Source of the DNA: Protea cynaroides
Taxonomy: Eukaryota; Streptophyta; Magnoliopsida; Proteales; Proteaceae
Length of the DNA stretch: 64,000 bases
Assembly (NCBI GenBank): GCA_028583415.1
Contig: CM053271.1
Location: 92,026,584-92,090,583 of the forward strand
Direction: 5' to 3'
In this document: one piece after another, positions 32,805-44,031 of the stretch
Position numbering within the stretch: position 1 is the stretch's first letter
Layout of the letters: every line of letters begins with the position of its first letter
Notes under the pieces: generated by a model
Seen by the model: the letters and a program-made list of their open reading frames with translations, nothing else
Databases searched by the model: none
Told to the model about the DNA's origin: nothing
Program-made: the position numbers and the translations under genes

Positions 32805-35050
32805 GAGTGGTAGAATTGTAAGAACCGTGCTCTGAAAACCCGGCTTAACCAATGGTTTACATTCTGACAGGTCTCCCAATCATAACCGAACCGGAAGGCG
32901 AGGCCGGGTGACGAACCACGAAATCCAGGTATGAGAAACGATGTGTAAAAATGTAATATTTACATACCGGTCTCAATACCGGTTTCACTCAGAGTGAGAC
33001 CGTTATGTGCAATCGGTATGTGCAAATCGATTGGAGACAGACTCCAACGGGTCCCACACTCTTAATCAAAAATTAAGAAAATTTTCTAGACGTGGGAGAC
33101 CTTCCTAGAATGGTCTCCCACTATATATATGCACATCATCCACTCCTTAGATCCTTCCAAACATTATCAAACCCTAGGCCGTCTCGAAGAGATCTGAGAA
33201 GGAGCAAGGAAGAAGGAGACCACGCAAGAAGGAGGACCTTTCCATTGGAAGAGCACACCGTCATTCAACAAACACCGGTAAGTGCTCAACCTCTTTATTG
33301 ATGTTAGGATTTTAGATCGTTGCGCCGTTTCACGGATCCAAAATCCTAGAACCCCCAAAACCCTAGTTCTCATTGAGATCCAATCTAAGAATGAGGCGAT
33401 GAAATAATCAAAACCTAGATAACTAAACGAGTATTTGGACCTTAGAATGGTATAGGAAAAACCATAAAAACCAAGCCGATGATCGACGGGGGAGAGAGGT
33501 CCGAGATTGGACTCTCGAACCCATACCGCCGGACATACCAGCTGGACATAAGTCTAGCGGTATGGTCCTACGGTATATACCGCCGGACATACAGGCTGGA
33601 CTATAAGGTCCTATGGTATGGTCCTGCGGTATATATGTGAGACCAGTATATACCGCAAGACATACCAGTCTCACTCAGAGTGAGACCGGTACTGCGACCG
33701 ATATGCTTACCGAAGCTTGTTGGCTTGGCCAAACTTGGTTCTGACCAACTGTAACCCTAATAATTTAATTCTAACATATAAGTATGATCATGTAGGACTT
33801 GTAGACAGCGTGAGTAGACCCTGTGACGCAGAGCAGACTTGTTATCACGCGTCAGGTAAGGGACAAGACCCCAAACCCTAATTAACTAAATAACAGTAAA
33901 CTGTTGTGATCACATTTGTATCTGCGTTTATTGTTTGTTGTTTGTGTATTTCATATGCCATTTATTTATTTAAATTCTTATTATCTGTTCATGCATATTC
34001 GTATGCTAGGATGTTGTTCCTTTAGGCATGTAAATGTTTTTAGTTAGTGTGTGGAATGTGAAGGGGAGTGGAGCCCTGGATATATCCTCACACTAACACC
34101 TTTTCGTATCACCGTCTACCTTAGCGGGCTTGGTGCGAATAGGGTATCAGGGAGCAGATGTGGGATTGTGGTTCCTCCTGCCCACCAAACTCGAGCCCTA
34201 TCTTTATGTCGTAGGGAGCTATGCTAGGGTAGGGCCATAGATACTGTGATGACATATAGGACTGGTTAGAAACAGAAACTACTTGCAAGGCCTTGCCAAC
34301 AGGGGTTTAGGTATTGGTGCGGTGTAGGGTATCAGGGGGAGGACGTGGGATGGGGGCTCAGCCTGCCTGCCAGACTCTAGCTCTATCTCTATACCGGAGT
34401 GAGTGATGTGTGGCAATAGCAGCAGTGTGGATTGTAACATGACATGACTATTGGGTGTGCTCACACTCTCGTGCATGGAGGTGCGGTGGCCGCCAAATCT
34501 TACCTTAGCATTTTGCAAATTATACCTGACCCAATTGTAATGTTATCTCATGCATTTTGTATGTTGCATTGGTCTTGTACTTTACTGAGCTAAGTTATGA
34601 GCTCACTCGAATATATATTCTCTTTTTCAGATCTTGATGCAGGTTATACAGTTAAAGACTTTATGGCTGCCCCAGCGTATGGTACAGTCACTGCTATTGA
34701 CACACAGGCAGTAGAGGACGAGCATGATGCCTCATGGGAGTGCTCATTCTGTGTGTTCCTTTAGGGATGGTTTATTTAAAAATAATTGTTTTTCTTCCAG
34801 TTGGGTATATACATTGTAATAATTTATTATTTATGTTTGTGAATGATGGCATAATTGGATAATTATTTTATTTACAAATAGAAAGCTTTGTTCATTTATC
34901 TATTTAAATTCACTGCTATTTATTACTCTCTGATTATGTTAGATTGCTTGGAATGGTTTTTTGACACGGTCTATTAAGATCCTGGTGTAAGCCATGGTTT
35001 GGAGACGGTTCACTCACACTTCTGATTTCAGTCGAAATTGGGGTGTGACA
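32762..35050 (+). repeat. Element A 3' LTR
   Basis: 2289 bp, TGTGAGACCTACATG...GGGTGTGACA; collinear with 22993-25287, with scattered substitutions and small indels (for example the second motif cluster is shorter here). Exon-like block 33796-33855 (60 nt). Confidence 0.9.
34597..34764 (+). CDS. Small LTR-encoded ORF (element A, 3' copy)
   Basis: Same length (56 codons with stop) and start as 24836-25003. Differences include CEC changed to WEC (TGC to TGG) and GE to VK near the middle, consistent with loss of function after insertion. Confidence 0.5.
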   Translation: MSSLEYIFSFSDLDAGYTVKDFMAAPAYGTVTAIDTQAVEDEHDASWECSFCVFL

Positions 35051-37687
35051 GTATCAAGGGAAAAAGGACTAGAAACAGGAAGAAGAAGGCGGTTCGCAGC
35101 AATGACTTATTGGAACTGATTCATACTGAAATCAATGGTCCTTTTCCCTCTCCTTCCATTAAAGGTCATCGATATTTTATTACCTTTATTGATGATTATT
35201 CAAGATATGGTTATGCCTACCTGTTGGCTGACAAATCTAGATCGTTGGATATCTTTAAGATTTACAAGATAGAAGTGGAGAATTTTTTTGTCAAAAAGGA
35301 TAAAAGTTGTTAGATCAGATCGAGAAGGTGAATATTATGGTAAGCCAGGTGATTCTAGTCAACACCTTAGTCCTTTTTCCAAGTTCTTATAAGAGCATGG
35401 CATTATTGCTCAATATTCCATGCCAGGAACCCCTCAACAAAATAGAGTTGTCGAAAGAAGGAATAGGACTCTAAAGGATATGATGAGAAGTATGATTAGT
35501 AATACCAATCTTTAAGATTTTCTATGGAGGGGAGGCTCTAAAAACTGCCGCTTACATACTCAATAGGGTGCCAAGTAAAACTGTTCCCAAAACACCTTTT
35601 GAGCTATGGACTGGTAGAAAACCGAGCTTGAATCATCTACATGTTTGGGGATGCAGAGCAGAAGCCAGATTATATAATCCTCATGAAAAGGTTATGGATC
35701 CAAGAACAATCAGTTGTCATTTTGTTGGCTATCCTGATAGATCCAAGGGATTTAGATTTTACTATCCCAGTTCCACCAATCGGATAGTTGAGACTGCTCA
35801 TGCCAAGTTCATTAAAGACTCCTGTGAATTAGTAGAACCAAGAAGCTTGGAGTTTAATGAAGTCCTTGTATTTTTTAATTCAGTGATTCCTAGCACTATT
35901 GTGCCTACATTTATGCATCCCATGGTCCCACCAATGGTAGAGGAATTTACGAGGACTGAGGTACCTGATCAACCTACAGCACCAGTGTTGATTGTAGAAC
36001 CTGAAGAGGTGGTCAGGAGATCTACTAGACAACGCAAGAGTGTTATTTCCTCTGACTACATTCTATACTTGACAGAAGGAGAGTTTGACATTGGTCAAGC
36101 AATAGATCCCTCTAGTTTTGAGGATGTCATGAATAGCTCTAATGCACCAAAATGTTTAGAAGCTATGAAAGATGAATTGTCATCTATGGCTAACAACGGT
36201 GTTTGGATGCTTGTAGATTTACTTGATTCTTGTAAACCCATAGGCTCCAAATGGATTTTCAAGACTAAATATGACTCCAGGGGAAGAATTGAGCGCTACA
36301 AGGCCAGGCTAGTAGTTAAGGGATTCACATAGAGGGAGGGAGTTGACTTCAAGGAGACATTTTCTCCAGTCTCCTCAAAGGATTCCTTCAGAGTTATTAT
36401 GGCGCATGTGGCTCATTATGATCTAGAATGACATCAGATGGATGTAAAAATAGCCTTTTTGAGTGGAGACTTGATTGAGGAAGTTTACATGCACCAACCA
36501 GAAGCTTTTGAGGTACAAGGCAAGGAAGGAATGGTTTGTAAGCTCAACAAATCCATTTATGGTCTCAAAATAAGCTTCTAGACAATGGTATCTAAAGTTC
36601 CACCAGATTATATCCTCTTTTGATTTTGTTAAGAGCGCTATTGATCAATGCATTTATCACAAAATCAGTAGGAGCAAGTTCATCTTTCTGGTGTTGTATG
36701 TAAATGACATTTTACTTACCAGTAGTGATTTGGGTTTGCTTGCAAAGCCAAGCCATTTCTATCAGAGAACTTTGAAATGAAAGATATGGGTGAGGGTTCT
36801 TTTGTCCTGGGTATTGAAATCAGTTGTTACTGAAGGCATAGACTATTGGGATTATCTGAAAGGGCCAATATTGATGGTATACTCAAAAGATTCTATATGT
36901 CAAACTGTTCAACTGGTGAGGCACCCATTAGCAAGGGAGACAAGTTAAACAAGACCCAATGCCCTAAGAATGAGATTGAAAGAAGGTCTATGACTGATAA
37001 GCCTTACGCATCTACAGTAAGATGCCTTATGTATGCACATGTTTGCACTTTCCCTGATATCGCTTTTGCAGTGAGTGTTTTAGAACGTTTTCAGTTAAAT
37101 GTTGGTTTGGCTCACTGGACAATTGTGAAGAAAGTCTTATGATATTTACAGAGGACAAAAGATTATATGCTTACCTATGGCAGTAATGATACCCTTGAGA
37201 TTGTGGGTTATTCTGATGCAGATTACAGTGGATGCCCTGATGACAGAAAATCCACATCAGGTACATCTTCATGATGGCTGGAGGAGCTATTTCCTGGAAG
37301 AGTGTGAAGCAAACAATTTTAGCATCTTCTACTATGGAGGCAAAGGTCATGGCATTGTTTGAGGCCACAAAGTAGGCAATCTGACTGAGGAATTTCATTT
37401 CTAGTCTGAAAACTGTGGAAATCATCTCCAGACCATCATTATTATATTGTGATAATCAGTCAGCTATATGTTTCTTTAAAAATAATCAGAGGACTAGTGT
37501 TTCAAGGCACATTGATATCAAGTATCTGTTAGTAAAGGAAAAGGTTGATGATAATCATATCATTGTAGAAAATATCTTGACGGTAGATATGGTTGTTGAT
37601 CCCTTGACAAAAGCTCTACCAGTGGGAGTCTTCAAGGATCATGTTTCTAGCATGGGCATAGTGGAATCTTTTGATCTAATTTTGTAA
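35051..37687 (+). pseudogene. Copia integrase, RT and RNase H, broken
   Basis: Continues the copia frame after element A: KGKRTRNRKKK, LLELIHTEINGPFP, YFITFIDDYSRYGYAYLL, then a frameshift near 35300, SDREGEYYG and PGTPQQNRVVERRNR (integrase D,D,E). 35568-36332: PFELWTGRKPSLNHLHVWGC, then KPIGSKWIFKTKYDSRG (RT start). TAG near 36330 and 36430. The RT box is YVNDILLTS, Asp of YVDDI changed to Asn. RNase H: GYSDADYSGCPDDRKSTSG and YCDNQSAICFFKN, SRHIDIKY, ending at 37685. Inactive. Confidence 0.88.
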
Positions 37688-37830
37688 AAACCATATATTT
37701 ACATTGATACTTTATTGTATTGTTTTGTCTGTGGTTTTTATGGACATAGTGATTAATACCATTGTTTCTTTTCATGATTTAGCATTTGCACTCTTGCTAA
37801 TCTAAATTAAAGTTTTATTTAACATGTCAG

Positions 37831-37990
37831 AACACAAAAGACAGTATTAAGCTAGAACACAAGGCAGTATCAAGCCAGAATACAAAAGGCAGTATTAAGC
37901 TAGGACCCAAAAGGCAGTATTAAGCCAAGTCTCAGAAGGCGGTATTAAGCCAAAACATAAAGGCGGTATTAAGCCAAGTTTCAAAGGAGG
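37831..37990 (+). repeat. 25-bp minisatellite before the copia 3' LTR
   Basis: Six imperfect units with core GGC(A/G)GTATTAAGCC. The unit length and core are kept while linkers vary. It lies between the pol stop and the polypurine tract. Confidence 0.85.
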
Positions 37991-38190
37991 TAACCCAAGG
38001 TCAAATATAATCAAGGAGACTTCTGTCCGTGATAACAGAAAGTTGTATGCCGTATGATTGAGGTGTATCTTCTGTTGTTGTTCAACATTAGTCTGCTTAT
38101 TGGAAGGAAGGAGGTTTGGGATAATTCGGTTTTAATTAATGGTTTCCATGGCCACACTAGTTTATAACAGTCTTGTGGAATAATGTAGCC

Positions 38191-38202
38191 CAAGTGGGAG
38201 AT
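38191..38202 (+). other. Copia polypurine tract
   Basis: CAAGTGGGAGAT directly before the LTR start TGTAAAATC, the usual plant copia form. Confidence 0.75.
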
Positions 38203-38230
38203 TGTAAAATCTTTTTGACTTTATTATTAT

Positions 38231-40524
38231 TGTCACACCCCAATTCCGTACACTTCAGAATGGTGTGATGAACCGCTAGCAAACCAACGGTTCAACCAGG
38301 ATCTCGGACAGACGATACCCGTTTTATCTAAACCTCATACATCCACATTCATAATCAGAATAAATACACAATAGCGGAAGTCTTATAGTAAAATGAAGTG
38401 AGAATCTATAGTGATATTAATATTTAAATAGCAAATTATTCTGTATCAACTAAGACATAAATAAATATCAAATACATGTCTTTACTAAATCCAAACAATG
38501 AAAATAAAATCTAATCGAATACACATGAGTTGCACTCGCAAGAGGAGTCATGCGTATCCACTTCATCTTCAACTTCCATCGCCGCCACGTGCCCGTACAC
38601 TGGAGCATTGACATAATCTTCGACGGTAGTACCTGCATCATCAACTAAAAATATTCGACGTCGAGGGGGTGAGCACACATCATGGCTCAGTGAGCAAACA
38701 AAACAATGCAACAATACATATGCATATAATCAATTCATATCTTTGGTCTGGTTTAAAGTTTGCAATGCTCAATAGAAAGGTTTAGGTGGTCAAAGATTAA
38801 TGTTTATTGACCCCGCCTCTATACACAGGGTGTGGAAGTCCGCCCAAAGGTTAACGGTTATTGTCATCCCCATCCACCCTACCATAACATTGTACAACAA
38901 AGGTTAACATTTATTGTTGTACAGTGCCATACCAACACGTAAGCCCCTGCTGGCGAGGGCTTGCAAACTGGGCTCGCAACTAACCAATCCTAATGTCAAA
39001 CAGTGTATCCAAGGCCTTACCCCAGCATCCCTTAGAACATCCATAGAGATAAAGCTAAGGCCCCCCGGTAAAGTCAGAGACTACAAGGACCGAGACCACC
39101 TCCCCTGATACTCTATGACATAATAGTTCTACTAAAGTAATGGTGATACGATGATGCTAATGCACCAGACTTGAGTTAGAGATAGAGCTAAAGTGCTGAG
39201 ACCCGCCAAAGGTTAACGTTTATTGACGTCCCCATCACACCTCCCCTGATACTTGCTCGCATCAAGTACACTAACCACACACATACATTCACATGTCTAT
39301 TCCTATCATCATCATCATCATCATGTTATAAACAATAAAGTAAATATGCATGAACAAATAATAGAAATATTGGATGACATGTTGAATGCACATACAAGCA
39401 TACATGCATAGAATCAATATGGCATTAGACTCAAGAAAATAAAAATAGTTTGTTATTAATCAATTAGTTTAGAGTCCTGTTTCCTCACCTTAGCTTGCTA
39501 ATAGATCCTCTTTCAAGCTTTAAAATCACCTTTATATTGTTATTATATTGCTAGAAGACCTAACAAAGTCGATAGAATTTAATTAGAATTAATTCTGAAT
39601 TTAAAAACCATTATGTTAACTGGGAGTCGATGCTAGGGTCGGAGTCTTGATCGACCCTGGGTGCGACCACCCCTATTCTGGGCTTCCCGAACACTGGGGG
39701 TCGATGCTCAGGGTTTGGTAGGGTCGATTGGCCATCGACCCCCCATGCGACCCCCTGTGGGTTTTGTCAATATTTCTTCCTTCAACCCATTCTTCAGGTT
39801 TGGGGTCCTATGGCTTGCTCCTACAGTCTATTCCACACATGTTCTATGGCCTAGAACCATGATTCATTCACCTATATGGCTTTCGTGACTTCCCCCATGG
39901 TTTTCCATGAAAACCTAACCATGGGTTAATGGTTTGGATTTCTCCGAGATCATACTCTCTTCATTATCTACCCTAAGGTCTTTAGAAACTCATGGAAATA
40001 GTATCCATACCTGAGAAGAATACTCCTTCTCTGCAACTCTTCTCATTTTTGTCTTCTTCTCTTCTTTCCTTCTCTTCTTCTTCTCTTCCTTCTCTTCTCT
40101 TTCTCTCAATTCAATTAGGGTTGTAAAAGGAGTGAAAGAGGCTTAGGGATGTCCTATTTATAGAGTAGAAACTCCAAAAATAAGTCCCATTGAGATTAGG
40201 AAGGAATCCCTTTGAAATTAGGAAAGTTTTCAAATTTCAGTTGTTACCGAGTACCGGGGGTCGATAGGGGGTCGGAGATCCCATCGACCCCTGGTCCTTA
40301 AAGTGTCCAACCCCCCATGTAAAACTGGGGGTCTGACTTCTATACTGGGGGGTCCGACCCTCCCTTGCTGGGTATGCGACCTTCCCCTTATTTTGAGTGT
40401 TTTTGGGTCAGTTTAATACCTGGGATCGTGATCTCCTTCACGCACTTGATCCATGTGGTTCGACCATGATGGGTAGACCTGGTTCAAGGTGGTAAGACCG
40501 GGTTAGTTTGATATGGGTCTAACA
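38231..40524 (-). mobile_element. Solo Tekay-like LTR, GGGTCGA subfamily
   Basis: 2294 bp, on minus TGTTAGACCC...GGGGTGTGACA; target duplication ATTAT at 38226-38230 and 40525-40529. Motif clusters at about 40250-40390 and 39620-39770 on minus. Four copies of a 19-bp repeat (38791, 38845, 38898, 39207) link it to the LTR at 61795. Carries a well-kept small ORF. Confidence 0.9.
38511..38714 (-). CDS. Small LTR-encoded ORF (solo LTR copy)
   Basis: 68 codons with stop on minus. Sequence includes FVCSLSHDVCSPPRRRIFL, VDDAGTTVEDYVNAPVYG and DTHDSSCECNSCVFD. First codon is TTG, so the true start (or an upstream exon) is unknown. It keeps the full conserved core and CECxxC end. Confidence 0.5.
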   Translation of the reverse strand: MLHCFVCSLSHDVCSPPRRRIFLVDDAGTTVEDYVNAPVYGHVAAMEVEDEVDTHDSSCECNSCVFD

Positions 40525-41116
40525 ATTATGGGCAACATTATCTTACTTACCTATTATGTCTGGTGGGAATCCAATCAAAAATTGATTGATTATCCCTTTC
40601 CAATTATAAACCAAATCTATTCCATTATGGGATTGGAATAGATTTGAAATACAGTTATTATAAATATGAAGCAAGGTCCCTATAATCTCTCTCTACGTGA
40701 AATCAAAAGGACCCAGACCTAAGGCAGAAGAAACTGTAGAAGATCTCTGTTGGGAATCAATTACAAGACAAGGGCAGAAATCAATCTTCTACGAAGAGGT
40801 ATGTCCCATTTATTTTATTTTATTATGTTATCACTCAAATGTGTTTTATTTTTCATATGGGATTGATTGGAATGAGTTTATTAGGATTAAAAAATACTAC
40901 AAGGCCAGCCCACGGCCAGTCACCCACATTCGTCCTCTACAACAATTCAAAAAAAAATGTCGGTGGTGGCTTTCCCACTGGCAAGCTAGAGGCCAGCCGC
41001 AAGGCCAGCGAGAGGGCAACCCGCATGCCAGCAAAAGTAATCCGCCGTCACCAGCTTAGTTGGTGTTTTTCGGCGTCTCTGTCATTTTCTGGCTGCGGAG
41101 ATGTGGTCGCCGCCTG

Positions 41117-41302
41117 ATTTCCTGGATGATCGTGGTAGCTGTTACAAAGTTCACGGACACGTGTTCTTCACGGACACGTGTTCAGTTAGAACACGTCTCT
41201 GTGAACGTGCTTTATTTCCTGGATGATCGTGGTAGCTGTTACAGAGTTCACGGACACGTGTTCTTCACGGACACGTGTTCAGTTAGAACACGTCTCTGTG
41301 AA
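41117..41302 (+). repeat. 97-bp tandem duplication with four CACGTG boxes
   Basis: Units 41117-41213 and 41214-41302 differ at about one base over the shared part. Each contains CGGACACGTGTTC twice and an inverted GAACACGT. CACGTG at 41158, 41175, 41255 and 41272. Flanking 40907-41116 has GCCAGC-rich sequence without a recognisable gene. Confidence 0.9.
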
Positions 41303-41398
41303 AATAATGGATATTCTGATTCAGTTATAACCGAATGGTATAAATTTAAAATTTGAATGGGTTTTGAGGAGTTTGTCTTTTTGAAATAAATGAATTTG

Positions 41399-41399
<1 letters not shown>

Positions 41400-41441
<42 letters not shown>
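41400..41441 (+). repeat. (TA)n microsatellite
   Basis: About 20 TA units. Shorter (AT)n runs lie near 41690-41702 and 41879-41897. Confidence 0.95.
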
Positions 41442-41445
<4 letters not shown>

Positions 41446-42225
41446 TTTGACTAAGACCCGAACAGATTCCTATTTGGATCGATTTCTGCCCTGACCCGGG
41501 CCATGTTTTGACCTACCTAGATCGACCCGATGATCCACGCTTTGCCTGATTTAGGTTGACCCATAGTTTGTCCCATTTGGGTTGCCCGATTACCAGGTTT
41601 ATGGACCAATAGGACACGAACTGGTTTGGTTTGGTTCGGTTTAGTGTGGTTCGGTCTGGTTCGACCTTAATCCAAAAGTTTCTGTACGTATATATATATA
41701 TATCTCGGGTGACATTTAGAAATAATGAATTTGTTTTGTTATATGTCACTGTACAAACATTACAAACCGAACGTCAAATTTACAGTGGGACTGCACTTTT
41801 TATGACAGTATTATATAAACGCCGTTAAAATCCCAGGATAGTTGCTGTTTTAGTGACATTTATATTCTAAACGCCACTGTATATATATATATATATAGAT
41901 AAATAGAAATAAGGTTATTGTTTTAGTAACAGATACGAACGCCATAAAAAATAAGTGTTAAATAAAATTATAAGAAATCATTAGAAACATGCTAATGTGA
42001 TTAGGGCTTAGTTTAACACTTATAAAAGTCATTGTTTAGGATAATGTCTTTGTCCTATGAGTGAGAATATGTCATGAAATAATAAATTTTATGGGTTTTC
42101 ATTATGGGATGCTTTTATGGACTTAGGCATGGAATGTTTTTTCCCTAATAAATGCTGAAATAGTCTATAATACCTAAAGCTACCAAGTCTGAACCTATGG
42201 GCCTAGTGTACAGTCTTTGTCGACT
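41442..42225. other. Non-coding region with GGTT/ACCCG words and AACGCC repeats
   Basis: 41450-41680 is rich in GACCCG/GGTTCGG words. 41810-41945 has AACGCC three times next to AT runs, reminiscent of subterminal repeats of DNA transposons, but no ends or target duplication could be found. Confidence 0.35.
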
Positions 42226-42646
42226 GGATTCCATGGTTTGAGTTACGATGCTTCCGTTCAGCGGACTAGTTTCTCAGGGTATGGGACCACCACTAATAGT
42301 ATCAAAGATTATTGCAATCTTGTTGATGGGATTCCATGGCTTGAGTTACGATGCTTCCGTTCCACCGGCTAGTTTCTCGAGGTATGGGACCGCTACCAAC
42401 GGTTTTGAAAGATTGCCATCGAGGAGACCATATGACGAACATCGTGCTATTGCCATCTCAAATGAGTCTTCATTTGATCGGTCCACTCGATTGAGTAAGG
42501 GTGATGTTGATGAACTTCTTGGAATCAGAAGTCATTGTCTTGCCATCTCAAGTGACGGGATTTCTGAGGAAGGTTGTTTTCAAGCATCTCGCTTTGCTCA
42601 GATTGTGGGGAAGGCATATTGGGCGATCTTGCCATCTCAGGTGTGA
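42226..42646 (+). repeat. 103-bp tandem duplication within an open frame
   Basis: GGATTCCATGG(T/C)TTGAGTTACG starts units at 42226 and 42329. A 132-codon frame (42248-42646) spans the second unit and contains ILPSQV/AISNESS-like repeats of a GCCATCTCA word; no known protein is recognised. It may be part of the leader of the copia scrap to its right. Confidence 0.5.
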
Positions 42647-42839
42647 CCCCAATGACATGGACCTTACACTCCGTTCTTTTGGGATTTTTTTTTTCTATTT
42701 TTCTAGAAAATATGACTTAGAGAAATCTGATCAACTGCCCATTTGGTCAAATACATTGATATTATTATTAGTGGCATTCTTGTATTTTTATTCACTTGAT
42801 TACGAGTATTGATTGGTAAATTATTGTTTTTTGTTTACC

Positions 42840-44031
42840 AACTTTGGCTTCCGACCTTGCTTCCTAAGGGTGCAACATTGGCACCGAAACTATTCACCGA
42901 AACTGCATCGGCCCGTTTAGACCGGAACCATGAAACCGTTTAATAAATGGGTTCAGTTCTGGTTTTAAAAATGACACCGGTTACTTAATTGGGTCGGTTA
43001 GGTTTGAGACCGTGTACACCGGCAGTCCACACCAGTTAACCATCGAATAAAACCGAATGAATTTGACCATTTATTTTCCTAAACTAAACCGATAAACCAT
43101 AATCCCATTACCTTATTTACTATACAACCTACTTATTATTTCCCTAATCTTCCAAAACCGATTGAAAGCTTTGTGATCTCTTTTTTTATATTAATTTGAT
43201 GGTTTTTTGTTTTGCAGTGAAAGTACAATGCCATAGATAAATTAAGTTGAGAAGGATACCTTAAGCTTTAACACAATGACATTTCTTCTTCAGAAAGTTC
43301 ATATTCTATTTCAAAGGGATCACGTTTTCATGGAACAAGTGGCTGGTCTTTTTTCTAATTTTAATCATATAAGATTTCGTAATGTTTCTTTAGGTTTTTA
43401 TTGTGAAGGTCAAATTTTATAGACTTAGCATGATTTGATTGCTGTGTTTTTTAAATTTTAATATCTTATTCAGTTACATTTCCAATAAAATAGATAAAGG
43501 GCATCCTAATGCATGAGGCTCCCGCTACTACAAGGGGAAGGCATAATGTACACAATCTTACCCCTACAAAAAAAATTGATTACCTGTGTAGTTATTGTTT
43601 TATTGGAAAAATTAGTTAAATGCATTTTGTGGTCAATAATATCTCCATCAACATGGGGACTGTAGGATTTCTAGATGATGTATATATTTTTTTTATTTTG
43701 AAAAATTGATTAACAAACGATGCATTAAACCGTATATAAACCACAATCAAAATCGATTAATGAAAAACCGTTTAAAAATCAATAAACCCAAACCGATTAC
43801 TAATCTATTTTGGTTACAATTTTGAGACTGGTTAGCTAATCGGTTCAGTTTTGGTTTTACCCTCCTACACACCACATCGGACTGGACCGGACTATTTAAC
43901 CAATTAAAAACCGTTTAACACCCTTATTGCTTCCATCAAGAAACTTGATAGATCTAATTATGAAGAATGGCTGGAACCCATTACTGTGACGCTTACTGTT
44001 ATGCATCTAAACACTTCACTAAGACATGATG
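42840..44031 (+). pseudogene. Copia gag scrap split by a hAT element
   Basis: 42840-42864 and 43935-44031 read in one frame as LPTLASDLASIKKLDRSNY then EEWLEPITVTLTVMHLNTS, matching the start of copia gag at 21574 (SLPVLTSSNYQKW). It is cut at 44031 by a minus-strand Tekay-like LTR. No LTR of this copia element was identified. Confidence 0.6.
42865..43926. mobile_element. Non-autonomous hAT-type element
   Basis: 1062 bp, ends TAAGGGTG and CACCCTTA, flanked by the 8-bp duplication TTGCTTCC (42857-42864 and 43927-43934). Eight-base duplications and T(A)GGGTG-type ends fit hAT. Both ends are rich in CCGGTT/AACCG words that could bind transposase. No transposase frame inside. Confidence 0.85.

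Larger units (their letters stand above)
22993..35050 (+). mobile_element. Element A: Tekay/Del-like Ty3 chromovirus, ACCGGTA subfamily
   Basis: 12,058 bp inserted in the copia integrase. LTRs 22993-25287 and 32762-35050; target duplication GTATC at 22988-22992 and 35051-35055. The copia frame resumes exactly after it. Order: LTR, PBS, antisense gene, gag, intron-like spacer, protease-RT-RNase H-integrase with a chromodomain-like end, PPT, LTR. Many nonsense codons and a few frameshifts, so it cannot move by itself. Confidence 0.92.
19507..40901 (+). mobile_element. Ty1/copia retrotransposon with two nested insertions
   Basis: 5' LTR 19507-19904, 3' LTR 38203-40901 (interrupted). Flanks AAGCC (19502-19506) and AGGCC (40902-40906) look like a 5-bp target duplication with one later change. 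Removing element A (22993-35050) and the solo LTR (38231-40524), each with one TSD copy, leaves about 7.0 kb. Order is gag, protease, integrase, RT, RNase H, the copia order. All reading frames are broken. Confidence 0.85.
38203..40901 (+). repeat. Copia 3' LTR, split by a solo LTR
   Basis: 38203-38230 and 40530-40901 together make 400 bp and match the 5' LTR. The insertion site lies at the ATTAT early in the LTR. Confidence 0.88.

Noticed and set aside
37831..37990. CRISPR-like array of regularly spaced repeats
   Set aside because: Repeats are contiguous imperfect minisatellite units in a plant retrotransposon, without unique spacers or cas genes.
42248..42646. 132-codon frame as a host gene
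   Set aside because: Half of it lies on a recent tandem duplication; no domain, and no exon-intron context.
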